A stretch of 64,000 nt of DNA, from the NCBI RefSeq assembly GCF_004210375.1, contig NC_134830.1, positions 168,337,874 through 168,401,873 on the forward strand, read 5' to 3'. The stretch's first letter is position 1; each line of letters starts with the position of its first letter. Shown piece after piece: positions 39,101-51,100 of this stretch. Source of the DNA: Tachypleus tridentatus (lineage: Eukaryota > Arthropoda > Merostomata > Xiphosura > Limulidae). Both the position numbers and the translations under genes were made by a program. The notes beneath the pieces were generated by a model, which was not told the origin of the DNA, made no database searches, and was given only the letters and a program-made list of their open reading frames with translations.

Positions 39101-42100
39101 AGGAACATTGGTAGTTGTAACTTTTGAACAGTATTGTTAAGGTACCAACACAAAAATATGATTAACAATTTTTGTTTTGTTTATAACATTATCTGTGTCA
39201 CAAATAATGTTTGTTTATTTTATATTGTGTGAAAATCATCAGGTAACCTGATAAATTAATCTGACAAATCAGATTTTATTCTTGTGTATGCATAGATTTA
39301 GTTTCAAAACAAGGATTGTTTGCTGTAGTGTTTGTAGGTGATATGGCTGTTCATTCTTATGATAGTTGGTCAGGAACGCATTGTTGTTATCTACATTAAC
39401 TAAATTTGATAATCACTTAAAATTAAATTTGTTTTACATTTTTTAAAATCCATTATTGCTTCCATACAAGGAAAACAAAGTGTTTCCTGAGGGAATCAAC
39501 CTTGTACTGAAAGTGATACTGACAATTATCTATACAAATTTTGTTTTGCTAGAGTGAAGATTTATAGTGAGTAATTTTAGGATTAATTTTGTACTTCTTG
39601 GAGGTGTTATAATTAAATCAGAGAAGAGGGAATAGCTAGAGGGAAAATATCAATTCTCAAACCTGGGAAAATTTGGGATTTTTGTAAATATTGCCTTATA
39701 AAATTAAGAACTTAGAACTTGTGTACAATTAATATGTAGATTATTAGCTACATTTGTATGCTATACTTATGAAAATGTATTTTCAGCATGAAAATCACAG
39801 CAAATTCAGCTTAAGTTTTTTTGTATATGCATATCATTGTGATAAAATACAAAATGACTCTTAATCTGTTAAAGATCTCATAAATCATATTTTTTATTAG
39901 ATATGCAGTACAAAATAAACAGCTCCTAAACAATTCACTGTATAATAAATCCATGTTAGAATTACAATGATTTACTCCTAGTGTTTTTGTTTTTGTTCTC
40001 AGGGGAGCAATTTAAATCTGTTTGTATTTATTGAAATTAAGGACTGCTGTCAATATGCATGTGAATTTGTTGTGTGTCCATGATAGAGCTAACACAGACA
40101 CACTCCAATTTCACAAGTATGTTGCAGGTGGATGCATTTCTACCTTAAGTGCAAAATTGAACCATTAAAACAATAACAGAAAATAAAATTGAAGTCATTT
40201 TATCACTCTTAAAAACAATAAAAGAAACCTCCAAATTTAAAGTTTATTTGATAAGCTTTATTCAATTTTATGGAGAAAAAATTTCAAATCTTCGTGGTTG
40301 ATGATGTTTAACAAATTAACCAATGTAGCATAGATAATTAGATCAAGTTATCTTGTGAGTTGTTAGGTTGCATTGATGTTAGTGAGTTAGGCTTAATATT
40401 ATTCTCTCATTACAGCCAACTTTAAATATTTCATTTGATAATCCAATAAAATACTGAATGAAGAAACATTTCTTGAATATGTAACAAAAAAAACATCAAA
40501 TTGTATGAAAATGTGCTTGGGGTCCAAAAGGACTCAAGGGGGTCAAATTACATCAAATTTTGTTTTAGAGCTAAACTAATGCCAAATTTTGGACAACATG
40601 TAAGCAAAACTTATTCTGAATTAACTGTTTCTTATATCTTTAACCAGCCATTTTACAAACACTCGTCACACTGTACACTGGGTGTCATCAGCACAGACAT
40701 GGTTTCCACGTGCCGTACAGGTTTGATGGACTTTCCTGTCCATGATTTGTGGGCAAAGATAACATTCTTTTTTTGTTGCTGGAACACTTTGATTGACATG
40801 CTGTCTTGTCAAGTAATCCTAGATCTATAAAGGCAGATTTGATGCCCTTCTGCATTGTGCATGGATTCTGGAGATGTCTCTGAAGTAGGTTGTGCACATT
40901 ACTTTGCTTCAGGAGAAATCTAAATATGTAATCACTGTTTATGACAATGGATAACCTTTGTGAGTCCATATACACAATGTCTGATGAAGATGCATAGCTC
41001 CAAATCTGTATATTGCTTAGAGTCTGCACAGACCACATGTAACTTATTATTCACAACAATTATTTGACTGCAAAACATTGACATTTTTATTATTTTTTGT
41101 CATAGGATGAAAATGTGACAATTACATAAAAATATAACTGGTCAATGAAAGAACATTTAAAAATATTTATCATCAGGGTCCATATGGACCTTGGACATAC
41201 TGATGAAGGTTAAGGTTTCTTGTGAATTACTTGCAAACAAAAGTGATAACAGGTCATCCTGTAAGTAATGTTGTTTGTAACACTCAGATTTAAAAGGAGA
41301 TAAAAGAACTCAAATAACTAATCAGTTATGTATTTTCCATCAATTTCAATAAGTCTATCAGCATCTCAAGCGGTTTTCATAACCACACTTATATTAAAAC
41401 AAAGCATGTGGTTTTGAGACAGAACAGGTATAAAGGCTGTTTAACTCATCCATAGAAGTAAACTGTTTTTCATTCAAACAATGTTGCAAGCTTCTGAAAC
41501 TGATAATCTGATGGAGCAAAATCAAGAGCATGAGGGGGAAGTTTCTCCCAGTCAAGCTCTTCAATTTTTCTAGAAGTGATCCTAGTGGTGTGAGAATGTG
41601 CATTGTCATGGTTTTTACAGTTTTGTTTTTTAAATAGTGCATTCCTGTTGCTGACAGTATCTTCCAGTAGTGATTGTCTAATTTGATTGTAACAACTCGG
41701 TGCATTACACCACCTTTATCCCACCAAATACCAAGGAAGACCTTCCTATGGTACATGTTTGCTTTTAGTTTAGTTGTGGTGTTGCTGGTTCTCCTGCACT
41801 AACCCACTGCTGGCAGCACTTGACATTTTGCTAAGTAACCATTTCTCATCTTCAGTCACTAGGTGGTTCAAAAACAAAGCTTTAAGTTCACAAGAGTAAA
41901 GAGGTGCTCAGATGTCTACTTGTTCTCTCAGATTATCAGCTGACAACTCATGTACCCATTTTCCCAATTTTGAACTTTACCAACTTGTTGCAAGTGTCAG
42001 TGGAAGGAAATGAATTGAGTTTTTGAGCTAATTTTTCAACAGCTGCAACACAATCCCTCTCAAGTGTTTCCAGAAGCAGGTCGTTATCAAACTCAGTAGG

Positions 42101-45100
42101 GTGCCAAGTGTGAGCTGTATCTGTCAAACTGCAGTCACCAGTTCTAAACTTATTGAACCATCTTTGACATTTCCTCACATTCAGACATCATTGCTATACA
42201 CCTCTTGAATACTTTATGTAGCTTTAGTAGCACTTTTCCCTCCTTTAATTCATAAAATATATATTATATGCTCCTCTGACACTTCCATAATAATTGGTAT
42301 TTTAAAATAAATAAAAACTAGTAAAGAAATGACTGGCTTACACTTAATGTTATCAAGTTATCCCATATAACTTGTATGACTTTGAGAATAACTTCATTTA
42401 GCCAAGAAATATGCATTTAAAGTTGTCCTGTGCCAGAAAATGACATTACTTATGAGATGACCTGGTAACTTAAGCATCTTTTCATGTTCTGCATGTTTAG
42501 TGTAGCTTTTATTTATTTAAAAGTGAGTAATTGTAAACTCTATCAGTCTTTACTATATCTTAACCAAAGATTACTAATTATTCCAAATGTTTACAGATGT
42601 TGGACAAGTAAGGGAATGCAGAATGTAAAGGGACATTTTATATGAAGAAGCTTGAAAGGAATTAATGGAATGTTTTATTTTTCAGCTTGTGTATCTAAGT
42701 TCTCTGCTGGCTGTATTCACTATTATCCAAATTTCCATATCGCAATGAATAAACTTCAGACAAGGAAGTACCAAGAAGACTTGCTGCGTTATATTACCAG
42801 AAAGATTGGATTTGAGGCTGTAATGAGGATTAGGTGCACAAGAGGTAAGCTTTATTTATATTTATCACAATAAGTTACAGAATACACAAGTTTTAGATAA
42901 GTAAATGAAATTAAGTGAACAAGAGATTATATGCTTCAGTTGAAGCATTATTTGTTATGAAAGTGCATAATGTGTTTTTCATTAAATAAAGTAGTAAGAA
43001 TACATATGTAAGGTTTACATTATTTCTTGGATTGCTGGAACATTGTTAGAAACTTGTAGAATATTACTTGCATCCAACTGTTTTGCTTGTCGTGATCTTG
43101 AAACAGCAAGCATAACTTTTAACTGTTAAATGTTTTTGCTACCTTAGTCATATTTCGTGTGTAAGGTTCTGTGAGAAAGTTTTTGGGATAGTTGTTGCAT
43201 GATTTCCTCTGAAATATTAATTGTACTATGAAGTCTGCTGCCTATACAGTTCAAGGTTTCATTGTATATTAGAGGTAAAATAGACTTATGGGTTGTGGAA
43301 GTGCAAAATGCATTTGAAGTACAAATATAATAATGTGATGTTTCAAAATAAGCTACCAGTAATTAATTTTATGTGATGTTTCAAAATAAGCTACCAGTAA
43401 TTAATTAATAATGTGATGTTTCAAAATAAGCTACCAGTAATTAATTTTATGTGATGTTTCAAAATAAGCTACCAGTAATTAATTTTATGTGATGTTTCAA
43501 AATAAGCTACCAGTAATTAATTTTATGTGATGTTTCAAAATAAGCTACCAGTAATTAATTTTATGTGATGTTTCAAAATAAGCTACCAGTAATTAATTTT
43601 ATGTGAATTACTAGATGAAGTTATTACAGAAGCAAAACAGTGGAAACATTTATTTTTATGAATTATTTTAATCAGCTAATTTCATATTAGACACGAACAG
43701 TTGGTAGTTAATGTAATTGTGTAGAATAACTACTTTTCTTTCATACATACAGGTTTGGCTTTCCACACTTTCCATGGGAACTTCTTTGTCAGGTCCACAG
43801 ATTTGTTATCTCTCCCTAATGTGAATCCTGATGCAGGTTATGGCTTACAGGTTGCTATTGAGGAGAACTTGACTGACTACAAAAACGTGTGTTTTCAAGC
43901 AGCTGTGCTTTACACATCCAGTAGAGGTTGGTATCTCAGTGTTTGCTTGCCTCTCCAATACTATAAATACACTTAGCAACAGCATTCATAGTAGAAATGT
44001 TAACATCAGTCTTACAGTCCAGAATGCTGTCTGATTTAAGCATATGATATCATTATATTGTGATAAAAGAAGGTTTAAAACCTCGACGTCTCAGTTATAA
44101 TTGTATGTTGGATGTAGTGTGAGAATACATCAGACAATTTATTCAAACTATTTTGATCTTTTGAAAATTCATGATACCAAGTTGTAAAGCCTTTAAAACT
44201 TCTGGTAGGTCAAAAGTGCTCATGCTACAGGCTTTCGAAGAATCTTTCAAAACGTAACTACTTTATTATCAACGTATACAGATAAACTTGTCAAGCTGTA
44301 GTCATTAAATCACATGTTAATATTGTTAGTTATAATTTTAAAAGGAAATATTCTCACTTATTTTATGATATTTTTACTCTGACTTGCTCCTTCTTCTGTA
44401 CTTCATCATTCCTCTTGTATGTCCTGAATTTAATGTAAGCTACTCGTTAGAGCATAGTCATTATTAAGACTGTCTTATTTTTGTAAGGTATCTTGTGTAA
44501 TAAAATTAAATTTAGTAGGTTAGATTTGGTGAAATAAAAAATTTCTGCATGAAGCATGATTGCAAGTAGCTCTTTCAGTACCGCAGCTTAAGATATATGT
44601 TTACTACAACACACTGTAGTCATTATAGAAGGGGGGGGGAGTAATTTATCTTTCATTTCATTGTAGTGGCTACAAAGTCATTCAAGTCATCCTTGTATGT
44701 TGTACTGGGTCCATTATGAGCGATCTTATACTCATTCAAATATGTTCTTTGAATTTTTAATTTTTACATTAACTTTAAATGAGGAATAGATCATGTTAAA
44801 CCTGTTGTGTCATTTGTTTTCTGCTTATTTAAATGTTTCACCCAAAGGCGCTTGTAATCTGAGGGTCGTGGGCTCAAATCCCCATCACACCAAAGATGCT
44901 TACCCTTTCAGCCATGGGGACATTATAACGTGACTGTCCATTGCACTATTCAATGGTAAAAAAAAAAGTAGCTCAAGAGTTGGCAGTAGGTGGTGATCAC
45001 TAACTGCCTTTCCTCTAGTCTTACACTGCAAAGTTAGGGACAGCCAGTGCAGATAGCCCTTGTGTAGTTTTGTGCAAAATTGAAAACAAATTATTCATTT

Positions 45101-48100
45101 CTTTAAAAATATATATGAAAAAAAGAACCAGTGGATGTATGTTCATTCAAAAATGTACATATTAGTAGTTTTTTCATTTTTTTCAACAATAAATTAGTTC
45201 CTTAAAGATGATGCTAAAGTTACTGTTGCTTCATTTTGTTCTACTATCATGGTTATGTAATACTTGTAGATGTCTTTGAGAATTCTGTTTTTCACATTCA
45301 GTTTAAAGATTACTTTCAAGTTTTTCTTTATTTTGTGCACTTAGTTGATGTCTCATTTTCTTTGGTATTGTCCCAGCATGGCCAGGTGGTTATGCACTTG
45401 ACTCGTAATCTGAGAGTCACAGGTTTGAATCCTCGTTACACCAAACATGATCGCCCTTTCAGCCATGGGGGCATTATAAAATGATGGTCAATCCCATTAT
45501 TCGTTGGTAAAATAGTAGCCCAAGAGTTGACAGTGGGTGGTGGTGACAAGCTTCATGCCCTCTAGTCTTACACCGCTAAATTAGGGACAGCTAGCTTTGT
45601 GTGAAATTAAAAAAAAACAATCATTTACTTTGATTAATGGAGAGGAACCAGTGTGTGTCCTACACGAACCTTTCTTGGTCAGCTGCAGCATTTGTTTTTG
45701 ACAAAATTCACGTTTCAGTTTGATTAATAATCTTTTTTGCTTGGAAATTAAAAGTTTCAGGGAAAAATTAAGCTTTAAGAGCAAGAATACTTTTTGTATG
45801 TTTACAGACATAAAAATAAAATATGAGAAGTGACAGTGGGTTAACTTTAGTTTTTGGAGTGACAGCAGGCACACCTAAGTGGTTTTGTATGTTAACTTTG
45901 CAGCACCAAAACATTGTATTATATTGAGTGTGAATGCATCCATATAAAGTATTAAGTCCATAGTTTCATACCATGTTGATTGTGTGGAACAAGAAGTGTG
46001 AAACTGTATAGTTTTAGTACAGTGTGGTATGTATGTGTGTGTGTGTGTGTATTATTTTTTTAATAAAAGGTGTTTTCATTGTAGTGCTCTCTAAACTGAC
46101 TGTAATTCATGGTATAGTATTGAATGAGTAAGTTGTTTAATACTGCATAGTTTAAGCAAAATGTGGGGTTTAAATACCTAAGTAGTGCTTGCACAAGTTG
46201 AGGTACATATTGTGAAAAGGTGGTGAGAGATTCAATGTGTTGTAAATAGGTTATGTAGTACTTTGGGGTTGGAGAATGTAACTTGATACCATACTTAAGG
46301 CACTTCAGTATTGTTTTAAGTTTAGCCTATGAGTATAATAAATTACTGTACTGGAATAAGTAGAATATTCTGTAATCTAATCATTCTATTTCATACTGTA
46401 AGTTTGACATAATGTATAGTGAGTAGTAACCTTGTTTAGTCTGAGCATGTATTGGATTACTGTACTGGATTAACCCTTTCTCAACAGGCCAGGTATAAGA
46501 TATGTGAATTCAAATAGACATTTGCACATATTTAATATTTACACTATAATTTTTGATACAGTAAGTGTACCATCAGAAAATTCAGCAGACTTTCAGTAAA
46601 GGTTACAAGTATTTTGTACACACAAAATCAAATTTTTCAATGAAATATTTTTACTAAAGACTTGTTTGTGAAAATATAGTCTGTTTGGTTACTATTCCAG
46701 TGCAAAGTGATTTTGTGTTACGATTAAAGATTGTTCTTCATCCTAAGCATCTGAAATATCATTTATGTAATCTGTAAAACCTTTTAAATGCATTTCAAAC
46801 GTTTGTTTCAGTAAGAATTTACATTTATATTTTTCTATTCCATAAGTGGGGTCAGTCAACTCACTGACTTCATAAACATCATATAAAAATTAGAAAAGAA
46901 ATATAAATTATGTATTTTTGTGTGCTAGAATGACTACATACAATAACACACACAAATATTTAGTCTAAGTAGCTTAAGTCTCATAATGTTATATTGACCT
47001 TCTATTTATGCCTAGCTAACATTACGTAACTTGCATTGAGGTTATACATGTGCACTGATGTTACTGTGTTCAGTAATATAACAGTTACTTAGTCTTTTCT
47101 GTGTTTTAGTTGACTAATGTTTTGTATTATACAGTAACATTTCAACAATTATACATTATATATGTATGTAGATTTTTATTATTTAAAGATAAGTTATGAA
47201 ACTTCTTTCTTAAAATATAGAACATTAAATAAAGTAAATCAGTTATTTCTTCTAGCTATGACCTTTGAACTTGGTTGCTGTTTGACATAGGTTGCTTAGC
47301 CTTTTAAAATTTCATACATGGAGGATATCAAACAAAAAATCTTAACTACTAATGCTATAGAATTCCACTATAATTTATTACAAAAAGCTGTATTCAGGTC
47401 TCAAAATAAAAAGTTTGAAATGTTGTTCAGACTAAAGATACAACCTACCTCCCTGAAATCTTGGTTCAAAAGAACTTGGCAGCCTTTTCAAAGATTAAAA
47501 TGGTTGAGAAAATTACTAGGAGAACATTCTGAGCTGTCAAATGGTTATTGACGTCATATGTTGTAGAAAGAGTATATGAGGGACCGTTTCTAAAAATAGA
47601 GGTGAACAGAGCCACCTTGTTTGAATCAGTTCATAAGCCATAGCAAAATAAAAATATAAGGTTCTTATTTGATGTTCTGGTTTGTTAATATTAGTAATTT
47701 GAGTTCCTAATTTGTACGAAATTACAGGCTTAGCATTTTGACATCACATCTAATTTTAAACAGTGCTGCATTCACTTGACTCACTAAAATCTATATTTAG
47801 ATATGTTCTTTTAATATTTATTTTTAGATTAAGAAATTAACTCATATAATGTTAAAGTTTGAATTATAATCTACAATTTAATTCCAAAATTATTGACGTA
47901 AATTGATAAAACAGTACAATAAAATTTTGAATGCAAGTCAACAAAAGCAATAGCATGGCCTCTGACCCATGATCCATCGTCAAAGGGTTAAATGGAATAT
48001 TCTGCAGCCTAATCATAGTATGTGATAGTGTCTATTATGACATTGTGTTATGTGAGCAGTAATATTTTGTAACTCATCATTGAATCAGGTGAAAGAAGAA

Positions 48101-51100
48101 TCAGAGTCCACACTTTGAGCCTTCCAGTTGTAGCAGTTGTAACAGAACTATTAGGAAGTACTGATCAAGAAGCCATTATTGGTCTCTGGGCAAAGATGGG
48201 TAAGTTAATTAGAAAATGTACTTCACAAAATCTTGATGGCATATTTTGTGAGGTTAAAGATATAAAGCTGCTACTTTTTTAATAAACCTCTTAGTGTATG
48301 ATTTCTGTCAGCTTAAATCATGAAACTACTTTATTGGAAATTTAGTTGAAAAATTGTACATTAAAATTAGACGTAGTGTTGGTAATTATTTTTGGTTAAG
48401 GAAATCAGTGTTGACTATTGTATAAAGAACTAATTTGAGATTTAGAATAATGAAAATTTCACTTTTGTAATTGATAGATTAAAGTGTCTTCTATGTTAAG
48501 GACAATACATTTATAGTGCCTTTCTCAGTATTTATGTGAGTTACTGTTATATTAGCATAATGTGCTTACGTTTACAAGTGTTTGACTTGTACTGAAATTA
48601 AATGTAATTATGTTGATTTGTTCAATTCTTGATGGTATGTTTTGCACAGATAAAAGATGTGGAGCTACTCCATTTTTAATAAACCTCATAGTCAGCTTAA
48701 ATCATGAATGTATTTGTTTATTAAACATCTCTCTGTTTTGTTTTGTTTCAAGCGGTTGACAGATGTGTATCAGCTTCCCTCACTGATGCACGAGATGCCC
48801 TTGTTAATGCCTGTAGTGATTATTTAAGTATTTACCAAAAGACGTTAGCAGCCAGCCAGACTGCTGGAGCACTTGTGATACCTTATTGTTCTCGATTATT
48901 GCCTCTCTTTTTATTAGGTTTGTTGAAACATGTGAGTACAGTTGTCTACTTTTGTCATACAACTAATTAACACATGTCATAACTAGTTTATTGGTCTTGC
49001 AGTTTATCTTACCTTTCTTACTGAAATTACTGATGTTTGGTGTATTGTTATGGAGTCATTGTAAAATATTGAGAAGCTTTGAGCACAAATCTTATGAAAT
49101 GTTCAAAATGTGAAACATGAAAACCAATTGTACTTTAGGTTATGATATTTATAATCTTAGTTTTTATTTATAATTCTTAAGCCTAATCTATTTCCATGAG
49201 ATAGTACTAAGCTGAACCATTTTTGTTATTGCCTTTTCTCTTGACCGAACTTCAGATTCGGAGCATTGGCACTAATATTTCAAGTCCTTGTTTTCTCAAT
49301 ATACTTAACAGGTTATTAATGTCTTTTCAACGTTTTTGTGCTTTAACTTAAAATTTTGCTGGATATAAACACCTTAACAGTACATTCTGTGGTTTTGTCA
49401 TATAATTTAACATTATCTGGAAGTGGGCTTTAACCTTGTGTAATAAGAATGTTAACTGATGTGCATTTTATAATGGAAAAGCATATATAGTTATAGATAA
49501 TTAAATTTTAAATTGAAATGCATCAGGACTGAGATTTGTATTTGATTTATAAAATTTTCAGTATCATTCAATAATTTGTGAAATAAGAAACAATTGACTT
49601 AAGTGGAACTTCTGGATCCTTGGTATTTGGAAATGAGGTTTCAGTTCTGCTGAACATGTTTAGATCAAACATGCAAATTAATAATTATTACTTTTTTCTC
49701 AATTACATATTTGTAATAGAGTGAATGAATTAGAAATCCATTCTTGTTTTCAGGTGGCATTCCGAGTAGGTACTGGTACAAAATTGGATGAAAAAGTCTT
49801 TGCAATGGAACAGATGAAGTGTATGCCTCTTTCTTACTTGGTGACGTACATTTATCCAAGGATGTATCCAGTGCATTCCTTAGATGACAATGTAATGAGG
49901 CCTTTTCATGTGGATTTGTATTTTTTCATCAAATGAATAAACATGACTAATCCATACTTCTTCCTATTGTAGTTTTCTGAAATAAATTTTCCTTTTTTAA
50001 AGTAAAACATATAATCCTAGTTTTAACAGTGACATGGTTTTCAGAATTGAAATAAAATATTACTAAAGCTTTTATTTAAAGTAAAGTAGTTATTTCTTTG
50101 TTCTTTAAAATAAATCAAATTTAAACTTTTTCCAGAATTCCATCCAAACTGATGAAGGAACACTAGTTCCACAGCCTCCCATCCTTCAGCTGACGTTTGA
50201 AAAAATGGATCGTTCAGGAGCATACCTTCTAGACACAGCAGTTTCAATCTATCTTTTCATTAGACGGGACATCAGTAATAATTTCTGTTTGAGAGTTCTA
50301 GGAGTGCCAACATTTGAAGCAATTCAGGAGGGATCGGTAAGTAGAGCAGATCCTTTTATAATTGTAGTAGTAATGCTCTTAACATTTTTTTAAAACATTT
50401 AATTTACCATTACTTGTTAGTAATTATATATTAAAATTCAAACTTTTTTTCATTAAGTAAGATTAAGAAATACACTGATATTGTATTGGAAATGGATTTT
50501 GGATTTATTTCAGACTGATCTACCAGAGCTTGACACCCCAGAATCACTCAGACTTAGGAACTTTGTGTCTTGGCTTTCTTCTCAACGGCCATTCTATAGT
50601 CCTTTATTAATTTTGAGGTATGTATTCAAAGTGACTTGTTATTTCATTTCAGCTTAACAGGGGTTTTCTTGGAGTAAAAAATGTTTCTGAAGTCGTGCTT
50701 GGCCTTGTAAAGATTGTTTGATTGAGGTACGTTTCGGACATTTTTGTGCTTGCAGAGTTGCCTACCCTTCAGTGACACATCAGTGTGTCTATGGACTTAT
50801 AATGGTAGAAACTGGGTTGTGGTTCCCATGATTGACAAGGCACAGATAGCCCATTGTGTAGCTTTTTGCATAACTTCAAACTAACAAACAAATCTTACAG
50901 ACTTTTATATTTTTATAGGTTAACAACTAAAACCACTAATGATTCAAAGCAGTCTACAATATTAAATCTGCTCCCATTTAGTCGAGCAGTAAAGTTTCTT
51001 TAGCAGTTTCAGCTAATTTGAGTAATCTAGTGCTTGATAGGAATCCAAATGTGGTAAACCAAAAGTAGGTTGAATGAGGAAGTTTTAAGCATTTTGTCAG

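Larger units (their letters stand above)
39001..42685 (+). other. SEC24 intron 15
   Basis: 3.7 kb, with a mariner element at 41249-42465. The first 2.2 kb is AT-rich and unremarkable. Confidence 0.7.
43927..48088 (+). other. SEC24 intron 17
   Basis: 4.2 kb. It holds two family A SINEs (44846-45092 and 45372-45622), a GT microsatellite (about 46030-46050) and the better preserved 1.5-kb TTAA-flanked element (46470-47991). Confidence 0.75.

Noticed and set aside
43335..43602. CRISPR-like array
   Set aside because: The repeats are contiguous 38-bp units without unique spacers, in a eukaryotic intron; it is a minisatellite.
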